Assembly (NCBI GenBank): GCA_964609675.1
Contig: CAZSRX010000055.1
Span: forward strand, 1-8,930
Length of the DNA stretch: 8,930 bases
Source: CAZSRX01 sp964609675 [NCBI: uncultured Bacteroidota bacterium]
GTDB lineage: Bacteria > CLD3 > SB21
Reading direction: 5' to 3'
Shown: positions 1 through 6,078 of the stretch, piece after piece
Position numbering within the stretch: position 1 is the first letter of the stretch
Layout of the letters: each line of letters starts with the position of its first letter
Notes under the pieces: model-generated
The model's database searches: none
Told to the model about the DNA's origin: nothing
Seen by the model: only the letters and a program-made list of their open reading frames with translations
Translations under genes and position numbers: made by a program

Positions 1-18
1 CGGATTCCGATACTTATA

Positions 19-56
19 CCGCCGGTCTGTGAAAATCAGGCCGGCGGTTTTTTTTT
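19..56 (+). terminator. Intrinsic terminator of an unseen upstream plus-strand gene
   Basis: The arms CCGCCGGTCTG (19-29) and CAGGCCGGCGG (37-47) pair over 11 bp with one G-U pair, leaving a 7-nt loop. Nine T residues follow at 48-56. This is a strong rho-independent terminator for plus-strand transcription entering from the left. Its sequence is almost repeated after the first gene at 2678-2709. Confidence 0.9.
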
Positions 57-76
57 ATTTTTTGGTTTTATAAAAC

Positions 77-105
77 TTTACAATTAACGAAAGAATGATT
101 ATAAT
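77..105 (+). promoter_or_regulatory. Sigma70-type promoter for the M14 peptidase gene
   Basis: TTTACA at 77-82 (5 of 6 matches to the -35 consensus) lies exactly 17 bp before a perfect TATAAT at 100-105. Transcription would start near 112, giving a leader of about 43 nt before the ATG at 155. It sits just after the upstream terminator, so the peptidase gene is probably its own transcription unit. The layout differs from the TTTG/TAnnTTTG promoters known in Bacteroidota. Confidence 0.7.
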
Positions 106-154
106 CAGCCAATAAGTAAATAAAAAAATTTCATTCAACCTTGACGAGCTGTCT

Positions 155-2626
155 ATGAATGTCCTTCAATCTTCCGTTCATTTTATATTAAACCGAAAAA
201 AAATATTTTTGTTATTATGGACAATGATATATGCCGTATGCATCCTGATAAGCGGAGTAGTTACCATCCGCGCCCAGGAGGAACGGCCTCTTAAATATTA
301 CAAAATTAAAATTATTAATCCGGATAAAACAAAAATGGATTTTCTTGCCCGTGCGGGTATGGCGCTGGATGAGTGGCGGCCGGATGGACCGGATGTCATT
401 GCGCATGTGAACGAAAAAGAACTCGCGGTCTTTCGTTCAGCCGGAATTTCTTTTAGGATTTTAATTGATGATCTGTCGCGCTATTACGAAGAGCGGAATC
501 AGATGACCCGAAAAGAAATCAATGAACTGCAGGATGTTATGCGTAAAAAATACGGCGTGGAGGGTTTCAAGTTCGGGAGTATGGGAGGATACCTAACCTA
601 CGATCAGATCCGGTATGAAATCGACACCATGATCATGCGATATCCGAATTTGATTAAGCAGGACAATTTTTACGGATATACGCTGGACGGCAATTACATA
701 CTCGCCTATAAAATTTCTAAGAATCCTAATATCCATGACACCAATAAAACCGAAGTGATGTATAACGGGTTGATACACGCGCGCGAACCGATGTCTATGA
801 TGAGCCTGATTTATTTCATGTATTATTTACTGGAAAATTACGGACGCGATCCGGACGTTACTTATCTTCTGGAACACCGCGTATTGTGGTTTATACCCTG
901 TATCAATCCGGATGGATACCGCTACAATCAGACGACCAATCCCAACGGCGGCGGTATGTGGCGTAAAAACCGTTGGCGCGGTTCTAATAATACCGTATAT
1001 GGAGTGGATCTGAACAGGAACTTCGGTTATATGTGGGGCTATGATAATATCGGTTCATCCCCGGATTCCAGCGATGAGACATTTCGCGGCCGCTCGGCGT
1101 TTTCTGAACGAGAATCCAGGTTTATCCGGGATTTCTGTAATTTGCATAGAATCAAAACGCAGGTGGATGGACACACGTACGGACATTATTTCATGTATCC
1201 CTGGGCCTATATCAATGCCATGACACCGGATTCAATCATGTACACGCGGATGGCAATGGACATTGTGCAAAACACAGCCTATGTGTACGGTTATTCAGGC
1301 CAGTTACTGGGATATAATTCCAACGGGTCTGCCCGCGACTGGGAGTACGGCGAACAGGGCACTAAACCAACAATATTTGCTTATACCAATGAAATCGGCA
1401 ACAATTCGGATGATTTCTGGGCTCCGGTTTCCAGGATATATCCCCTTTGTCAGGAACTGGTGAATCCGTATTTATATGTCGCCTGGGCCGGCGGAAAATG
1501 GGCGCTTTTGGAAAATTATACCTTCGATAAAATCCAGTACGTTCCGGGCGATTCCGGTACGCTGAAAATCATGCTTCGCAGTAAAGGGGTTGATGTCAAT
1601 TTTTCGTATGCACACCGTCTGACGTGCGCGGAGGAAGGAGTATTTCTGCCGGATACAAATGGAATCAGCAGTTTTACCGTGTGGGGCGAACGCGACACGC
1701 TGATATATAAATTTTATATTGCCGATACGGCCTATGTCAGTGGCGGTTTCCGTCTCAATCTGGAAGTAAAATGCGGCCAAGTAGATTTATTGAAACGGAC
1801 CTTTACCGTTGCCATGGGAACACCGGAAACGGTATTCAGCGATGACGCCGAAAACGGTACCGGTAACTGGAGCACGGCCGGTTCCACCGGCGGAGCCTGG
1901 AATACCGCTACCAGTACCTATCATTCATCTTCCCATTCTTTTGCCGATAGCCCTTCAGGAAATTATGCCCGCTTGAGCGATCTCCGTTTGAGTATGGTTA
2001 ATTCTCTTGATTTTACCAATTATCCGGTGGTGCAATTGCGTTTCTGGCAGCGGTACGCTACGCAGTCTTACCATGATTTCTGCGATGTAGACGTTTCCAC
2101 CAACGGCGGCACGCAATGGTTAACCGCCGATCATGTTGCGGGCATCAACCCCACCTGGCATGAAAAAACGGTGGATATTTCCCGCTGGGCGGGCGGCAAA
2201 AATAATGTCAAAATCCGCTTCCGGCTCACGAGCAACGATACCATACAACAGGACGGATGGTACATCGATGATATTGCCATTCAGGGATACCGTAGCCCGG
2301 CGACGGTCGGTATCCATGACGATGCGCAACCGGGACATGGATTTTCACTGGAACAGAACTATCCCAATCCGTTCAATCCTGCAACCACCATCCGGTTTGT
2401 GATGAAAGAATCCGGATATGTAAAATTGCGAATATACAATATGCTGGGGCAGGAGGTCTGTCAACTGATAGACGGCTACCAGAGTCGGGGGGAACGGGCC
2501 ATTTTCTGGAACGGGACTAATCGTCATGGATCGTCCGTTTCCGCCGGAGTATATATCTGCAAGCTAGAAGCGGTGACAGCCAGCGGTAAATTTTCCCAGG
2601 CGCGGAAAATGATACTCCTAAAATAG
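155..2626 (+). CDS. Secreted zinc carboxypeptidase (peptidase family M14) with jelly-roll and C-terminal sorting domain
   Basis: Predicted extracellular metallo-carboxypeptidase that removes C-terminal residues from peptides. Residues 1-40 form a signal peptide with a long N-terminal region (RKK at 14-16, hydrophobic core, likely cleavage after IRA at 40). Residues 42-140 look like an M14-type propeptide. The catalytic domain spans about 145-445. By comparison with carboxypeptidase A, the zinc ligands are H208 and E211 (HARE) and H340 (DGHTYGH). Substrate-binding residues are R270 (MWRKNR), N287/R288 (DLNRNF) and Y387, and the catalytic glutamate is E413 (TNEIGN). All are present, so the enzyme should be active. 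A beta-rich linker follows, then a jelly-roll resembling those of immune-inhibitor-A/MAM-type proteins at 563-711 (W572, GWYIDD at 701-706). The FlgD-like sorting tail covers 735-823, starting at NYPNPFNP. The ATG at 155 is the only start that keeps the whole signal peptide; its Shine-Dalgarno is weak (GACGAG, 143-148). Substrate preference cannot be told from sequence. Confidence 0.93.
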   Translation: MNVLQSSVHFILNRKKIFLLLWTMIYAVCILISGVVTIRAQEERPLKYYKIKIINPDKTKMDFLARAGMALDEWRPDGPDVIAHVNEKELAVFRSAGISFRILIDDLSRYYEERNQMTRKEINELQDVMRKKYGVEGFKFGSMGGYLTYDQIRYEIDTMIMRYPNLIKQDNFYGYTLDGNYILAYKISKNPNIHDTNKTEVMYNGLIHAREPMSMMSLIYFMYYLLENYGRDPDVTYLLEHRVLWFIPCINPDGYRYNQTTNPNGGGMWRKNRWRGSNNTVYGVDLNRNFGYMWGYDNIGSSPDSSDETFRGRSAFSERESRFIRDFCNLHRIKTQVDGHTYGHYFMYPWAYINAMTPDSIMYTRMAMDIVQNTAYVYGYSGQLLGYNSNGSARDWEYGEQGTKPTIFAYTNEIGNNSDDFWAPVSRIYPLCQELVNPYLYVAWAGGKWALLENYTFDKIQYVPGDSGTLKIMLRSKGVDVNFSYAHRLTCAEEGVFLPDTNGISSFTVWGERDTLIYKFYIADTAYVSGGFRLNLEVKCGQVDLLKRTFTVAMGTPETVFSDDAENGTGNWSTAGSTGGAWNTATSTYHSSSHSFADSPSGNYARLSDLRLSMVNSLDFTNYPVVQLRFWQRYATQSYHDFCDVDVSTNGGTQWLTADHVAGINPTWHEKTVDISRWAGGKNNVKIRFRLTSNDTIQQDGWYIDDIAIQGYRSPATVGIHDDAQPGHGFSLEQNYPNPFNPATTIRFVMKESGYVKLRIYNMLGQEVCQLIDGYQSRGERAIFWNGTNRHGSSVSAGVYICKLEAVTASGKFSQARKMILLK

Positions 2627-2677
2627 AAAAAATATATAACCCATCGGTTCGATTGGAAATATTTTTAGTAACCATAA

Positions 2678-2709
2678 CCGCTGGTCTGAGAAAGGCCGGC
2701 GGTTTTTTT
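2678..2709 (+). terminator. Intrinsic terminator of the M14 peptidase gene
   Basis: CCGCTGGTC (2678-2686) pairs with GGCCGGCGG (2694-2702) over 9 bp, two of them G-U pairs, with a 7-nt loop. Seven T residues follow at 2703-2709. It lies 51 bp after the peptidase stop codon. Read on the minus strand there is no T-tract after the stem, so it should not stop the converging gene. Confidence 0.88.
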
Positions 2710-2789
2710 ATTTTTCAAATTCAGACGCATGTGTATTACGATCAATACCTGTATCTACTACGCGACCGGCTTGTGACCGGAGCCCCGCA

Positions 2790-2820
2790 CCCTGAGTAGT
2801 CTGCAAGACGTATCGAAGGG
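2790..2820. repeat. REP-like imperfect palindrome
   Basis: A 31-nt element opens with CCCTGAGTA and closes with TATCGAAGGG. The inner arms GTCT (2799-2802) and AGAC (2806-2809) pair around a 3-nt loop, and the outer CCCT/AGGG ends pair across an internal loop. From memory, CCCTGAG...TCGAAGGG palindromes recur between genes in many bacterial genomes, so this is probably one copy of a dispersed repeat. It has no T-tract on either strand. The spacer 2710-2902 around it holds no credible gene. Confidence 0.5.
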
Positions 2821-2858
2821 AGCGGATGAAAAACCACATTTTGGTTGCGCTTGATCAT

Positions 2859-2870
2859 AACCGGCCGGTT
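2859..2870. repeat. Perfect 12-bp palindrome
   Basis: AACCGGCCGGTT is a perfect palindrome, downstream of the stop codon of the minus-strand propeller gene. It could be a protein-binding site, part of a 3' mRNA structure, or chance in a GC-rich stretch. No function is assigned. Confidence 0.4.
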
Positions 2871-2874
2871 CGGT

Positions 2875-2894
2875 ACATTCCGGCGCAGGAATGT
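2875..2894. repeat. Inverted repeat downstream of the minus-strand propeller gene
   Basis: ACATTCC (2875-2881) and GGAATGT (2888-2894) form a perfect 7-bp stem with a 6-nt loop, 8 bp past the stop codon of the minus-strand gene. An alternative pairing, TCCGGC (2879-2884) with GCCGGA (2897-2902), competes with it. No T-tract follows on the minus strand, so it is not a standard intrinsic terminator, though it could protect the 3' end of the transcript. Confidence 0.5.
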
Positions 2895-2902
2895 GTGCCG
2901 GA

Positions 2903-4204
2903 TTATCGCATAAGTATCATCTTGCGGCTGGCGGCGAGGCGATGGTTGATTTTTAATTGAGCGATATAGACGCCGCTGGCCACGGCATTGTGATTTTGAT
3001 TCGTACCGTCCCACAGCCAGCGGTGTTCGCCGGACGCGAGATTTCCTGTAAACAAGGTTTTTACCGGCTGGCCGAGCACGTTAAAAACGGTTAATTCCGC
3101 GTAGACCGGTTTGTCAACAGAGCAGCGTAGGGTTGTCGAAGGATTAAAAGGATTCGGGTAGTTGGGATAGAGAAAGAAATTTTTTACCGTCGGCGCTCCG
3201 TCATCCACGGAAAGCGGCGTGTTATCATAATGAAGAATCGCGCCGTACGCGCCGACGAACCAGCCGCGATCGTTGCCGGCAAACGACACGCCATACCACG
3301 TCCAGCGGGTAATGGTATCGTTCAACTCCGTCCACAATTCCAGGGCGGGATTGCCCTTATAAATTTTACCCCAACCGCATGCCCAGGCATGGTTTGAATC
3401 CAGAAAAGAAAGCCCGATCAACGGCGATGGCACCGTATCCGAAATGCTCTGTAAATTCCATGTTTTCCCACCGTCAGAGGTTTGGTAGGCCAGTGAGCCG
3501 AAATAATCATGATCGCCGCCGACGGTAATGCCAAAATCCGGATTCAGAAAAGCGACCTCGAACATGGTTTCCTGTACAATAGGCTGGACCGCGGTCCAGG
3601 TTAATCCTCCGTTAACCGTTTGATTTACAAAACCCAGCCAGTCGAACCGGCCGCCGCATGAAAATCCCTGCAGAGAATCAAGAAAAAAAATAGAATTAAT
3701 TGGAAAACCGATGCTTCGTAGAGTATCCCATTGATCCCCGCCGTTGGTTGTACGGAGATACACGGGAGACGGTGTAATCGTTACGCCCCAGCCCAGCCGG
3801 TCGTTCAGGAAATACAGATCGCTGATGTCAAGCGACGTATTGGAATTTTGCTGAATCCAGCTTGTACCGCCGTCCGTGGTTTTAAATATGAATCCCTGGT
3901 TGCCTCCAATCCAGCCGGTATCCGGATTTAGAAATACAATCGAACTGATGGGCTGCGTTGTAGGCGAAATCACCCGGAGCCATTGCTGTCCGCCATTGGT
4001 GGTTTTTATAATTACCCCGGAATCTCCAGCCGCGTAGCCGTATGCATAATTAAGGAAATGCGCGGTGAACAAATGAGCGGTTATACCGCTGTTCTGTCTG
4101 GTCCATCTTTCCGCCGCGGTAGCCGGTGCGCTTAATCCATTAATGAAGCACAGAATGGAAACCAGCAAGGCCAATGGCCATTTTTTCCTAATAAAATTAT
4201 CCAT
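2903..4204 (-). CDS. Secreted YCF48-like seven-repeat beta-propeller with C-terminal sorting domain
   Basis: A 433-residue exported propeller of unknown ligand. Residues 1-30 are a signal peptide (RKK at 6-8, hydrophobic core, cleavage near ATA-A). Seven repeats of about 40 residues follow, each beginning with an [F]-[L]-[ND]-like strand and most ending in KTTxGGxxW: near 45-76, 87-118, 127-160, 170-203, 214-250, 262-292 and 303-331. The first five have clear GGxxW turns; the last two are degenerate. Seven repeats fit a seven-bladed propeller as in YCF48/HCF136, whose plant and cyanobacterial members assist photosystem II assembly. In this setting the fold is better read as a generic extracellular binding scaffold. 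The FlgD-like sorting tail begins at NYPNPFNP (348-355) and ends in RKMILMR. No Shine-Dalgarno precedes the ATG, but no other start would keep the signal peptide. It is transcribed divergently from the next gene. No enzymatic role can be supported. Confidence 0.9.
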   Translation of the reverse strand: MDNFIRKKWPLALLVSILCFINGLSAPATAAERWTRQNSGITAHLFTAHFLNYAYGYAAGDSGVIIKTTNGGQQWLRVISPTTQPISSIVFLNPDTGWIGGNQGFIFKTTDGGTSWIQQNSNTSLDISDLYFLNDRLGWGVTITPSPVYLRTTNGGDQWDTLRSIGFPINSIFFLDSLQGFSCGGRFDWLGFVNQTVNGGLTWTAVQPIVQETMFEVAFLNPDFGITVGGDHDYFGSLAYQTSDGGKTWNLQSISDTVPSPLIGLSFLDSNHAWACGWGKIYKGNPALELWTELNDTITRWTWYGVSFAGNDRGWFVGAYGAILHYDNTPLSVDDGAPTVKNFFLYPNYPNPFNPSTTLRCSVDKPVYAELTVFNVLGQPVKTLFTGNLASGEHRWLWDGTNQNHNAVASGVYIAQLKINHRLAASRKMILMR

Positions 4205-4212
4205 AAAAATAA

Positions 4213-4218
4213 ATTATA
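4213..4218 (-). promoter_or_regulatory. Candidate -10 box for the minus-strand propeller gene
   Basis: Read on the minus strand this is a perfect TATAAT, only 8 nt before the ATG at 4204. A start at the usual distance would give a leaderless or nearly leaderless mRNA, which would fit the missing Shine-Dalgarno. The -35 side is poor: TTTACA (4238-4233) is only 14 bp away. The region is very AT-rich, so chance is a real possibility. Confidence 0.3.
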
Positions 4219-4251
4219 AAAATATTTGTCTTTGTAAATAAATTTTTTAAA

Positions 4252-4280
4252 TTGATTTAAAGTACATTTCAGTATATTGT
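4252..4280 (+). promoter_or_regulatory. Weak candidate promoter for the two-gene propeller operon
   Basis: TTGATT at 4252-4257 could be a -35 box. Possible -10 boxes are TATATT (4273-4278, spacing 15) or TATTGT (4275-4280, spacing 17). Both lie in the left arm of the inverted repeat at 4272-4292, so a protein bound to that repeat would block polymerase. The match is only moderate. Confidence 0.3.
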
Positions 4281-4292
4281 TCTTCAATATAC
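4272..4292. repeat. Perfect 8-bp inverted repeat, possible operator
   Basis: GTATATTG (4272-4279) and CAATATAC (4285-4292) are perfect inverted copies separated by TTCTT. The element lies between two divergent genes, 68 bp from the minus-strand start and 55 bp from the plus-strand start. No T-tract follows, so it is not a terminator. The symmetry suits a dimeric regulator; an mRNA hairpin is the alternative. Confidence 0.5.
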
Positions 4293-4334
4293 AAAGGTAA
4301 TTTCTAAACAACTAATTAATCACTAATATTCCAC

Positions 4335-4341
4335 AAGGAGG
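4335..4341 (+). promoter_or_regulatory. Strong ribosome binding site of the first operon gene
   Basis: AAGGAGG lies 5 nt before the ATG at 4347 and fixes that start. It is the strongest Shine-Dalgarno in the window, in contrast to the weak or absent ones of the peptidase and the minus-strand propeller. Confidence 0.9.
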
Positions 4342-4346
4342 TCGTT

Positions 4347-6032
4347 ATGACTGTCAGAAAATGTGTGTGGTTCGTATTGCTGTTTTCGGCGATGAGTTAC
4401 TGGTTAACCGCGCAGGAAAAGGCAGTTACCGTAACATTCGACGTGGATGATCTGGATAACCAGGTCGCGTCCCTTGTTACGGCGAACAAGCTGAATTTCA
4501 ATATTGAAATCAATTCAATATTGGAAAATGTGAATGTGACCAATACGGTATCCGCCCAGAATGAGGCGGCTATGGCGGTGAATCCCGCCGATGGGCAGCA
4601 CATCGTGATCGCGATGAACGATTACGCTGTCGGTACGAACGGCCTGTCCGGCCAGTCTGTGGCGTATTCACGCGACGGCGGGGCCACCTGGACGATGCGC
4701 GCTGTTCCCGTGGTGTCCAGTGACCTGCAGGCGCTGGATCCGGCCGTGGTATTTTCAAATGACGGCAAGGTCTACATGGCCTATGCGGTGGTTCGCACGG
4801 TGAACAAGTTCACGGTGGGTTCGGGCATTTATCTGGTTCGTTCGGATGACGGCGGTTCCACGTGGTCCGCACCGGTAGCGGTTGTGGACGGCCTGAATGA
4901 CGCGCTGGCGGTTCATACCCGTCCGTGCCTGGCCGTGAATCCCGCGAATAACGAATTGGCCGTGGCCTGGGTCAAGAACGAAGGTTCCCAGAGCCGCGCC
5001 ACCGCTTATGTCAAGCGGACGGCCGATGGCGCCGCTTTTTCCGAAGCGATAGCCGTTAATGATCAGACGGCAAGGGCCCGCAATATTTCCATGGCCTATA
5101 ACCTGTCCGGAGAATTATTCGCGGCCTGGTATAATTTTAACGCGGCAACGGCCAATGTAACCAAAATCAGCGGCACGTCGGTGCAGTTGTTAAGCCATTT
5201 CGCCGTCAATCCGATCGGTACGGCCGACGGAACCAGCCGCATCATCAAGAACACGCTGAAAGTAAACAATTACCCGGTACTGGCGATTGATCAAAGCGTT
5301 TCCAAAACCAGCGGCGCTATCTACATGGTTTGGGCCAGCCAGGAGAACGGTTCACCGGATATTTTTATAACATCCTCTAAGGATAACGGAACGACCTGGT
5401 CCGCGCCGGCTGCGATTCATCAAAACCGCCGCAACGACCAGTTCTTCCCGTCCGTCAGTGTGGACCGTACCACCGGCGCAGTGAACGTAATTTACTACGA
5501 CAGCCGCAACGACGCGAACAACCAGCTGATCGACGTGTACTTATCGCAATCCATTGACGGCGGCCGCTCCTTCGTGGATGCCCGTCTATCCAACACCTCC
5601 TTTGATCCCGCGGTCGGGCCATTTTCCGGAAAAGCGATAGGCGATTATAACGCCGTATCATCCGGTAACGGGTCCGTATATGCGGCCTGGGCCGATACCC
5701 GCAAGGGCAACGATCAGGACATATTTTTCTGCAAATACCAGGGTTCCGGAAACGGCGTCAATACGGCCAAAGGTTTTGTGCTGAACCAGAATTATCCGAA
5801 CCCGTTTAATCCGGTTACCGAGATTTCCTATGAATTAAACCAGGACGTTCATGTTACCCTGAGCGTGTATAATTCACTGGGACAACTCGTCAAGACTTTA
5901 GTGAATGAACGTCAGGCGACGGGCGTGCATACGCTGAATTTCAACGCGAAAGAACTGGCCAGTGGCGTTTATTTTTACCGCCTGCAGGCCGGCGATGCCG
6001 TGAGCGTCAAGAAAATGATGCTGATTAAATAA
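4347..6032 (+). CDS. Secreted Asp-box (BNR-repeat, sialidase-like) propeller with C-terminal sorting domain
   Basis: A 561-residue exported protein. The signal peptide covers residues 1-22 (RK at 4-5, hydrophobic core, cleavage near LTA-Q). Residues 75-460 form a propeller of the sialidase superfamily with Asp boxes at 108-115 (SRDGGATW), 166-173 (SDDGGSTW), 344-351 (SKDNGTTW) and a variant at 402-409 (SIDGGRSF). Asp boxes are structural turns, not catalytic residues. The [FY]RIP arginine motif of true sialidases is not seen, so glycosidase activity should not be assumed; glycan or protein binding is equally likely. Residues 364-460 share a spaced pattern with the next gene (DQxFP, then YDSR, GDY, WxDxR). 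The sorting tail starts at NYPNPFNP (482-489) and ends in KKMMLIK. The next gene follows after 46 bp with no terminator, suggesting co-transcription. Confidence 0.9.
   Translation: MTVRKCVWFVLLFSAMSYWLTAQEKAVTVTFDVDDLDNQVASLVTANKLNFNIEINSILENVNVTNTVSAQNEAAMAVNPADGQHIVIAMNDYAVGTNGLSGQSVAYSRDGGATWTMRAVPVVSSDLQALDPAVVFSNDGKVYMAYAVVRTVNKFTVGSGIYLVRSDDGGSTWSAPVAVVDGLNDALAVHTRPCLAVNPANNELAVAWVKNEGSQSRATAYVKRTADGAAFSEAIAVNDQTARARNISMAYNLSGELFAAWYNFNAATANVTKISGTSVQLLSHFAVNPIGTADGTSRIIKNTLKVNNYPVLAIDQSVSKTSGAIYMVWASQENGSPDIFITSSKDNGTTWSAPAAIHQNRRNDQFFPSVSVDRTTGAVNVIYYDSRNDANNQLIDVYLSQSIDGGRSFVDARLSNTSFDPAVGPFSGKAIGDYNAVSSGNGSVYAAWADTRKGNDQDIFFCKYQGSGNGVNTAKGFVLNQNYPNPFNPVTEISYELNQDVHVTLSVYNSLGQLVKTLVNERQATGVHTLNFNAKELASGVYFYRLQAGDAVSVKKMMLIK
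4495..4523 (+). repeat. 16-bp palindrome plus direct copy of TTCAATATTG inside the gene start
   Basis: ATTTCAATATTGAAAT (4495-4510) is a perfect 16-bp palindrome about 150 bp into the coding region, and TTCAATATTG recurs at 4514-4523. TTCAATAT also occurs at 4283-4290, overlapping the right arm of the upstream inverted repeat. The encoded stretch reads FNIEINSILEN, so part of the repetition may simply follow the codons for a repeated Asn/Ile pattern. Confidence 0.5.
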
Positions 6033-6066
6033 CAGGAATCCAAACCCAACCTGACTTTATTTAAGT

Positions 6067-6072
6067 AAGGAG
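6067..6072 (+). promoter_or_regulatory. Ribosome binding site of the large modular gene
   Basis: AAGGAG lies 6 nt before the ATG at 6079. The whole 46-bp spacer after the preceding stop codon shows no terminator and no good promoter, which supports translation from a shared mRNA. Confidence 0.85.
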
Positions 6073-6078
6073 AACTAC

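Noticed and set aside
1472-1780. 102-codon minus-strand open frame inside the peptidase gene
   Set aside because: It lies antisense to a well-supported domain region, has no ribosome binding site or recognisable domain, and is the kind of shadow expected opposite a long gene.
2742-3014. 90-codon minus-strand open frame spanning the spacer and the end of the propeller gene
   Set aside because: It overlaps the real gene in another frame, its predicted protein is rich in Arg/Ser/Tyr without domain character, and it runs through the REP-like repeat.
2903-4204. Naming the minus-strand propeller a photosystem II assembly factor
   Set aside because: Only the propeller repeat resembles YCF48; the signal peptide, sorting tail and lack of any photosynthetic gene argue for a generic secreted propeller.
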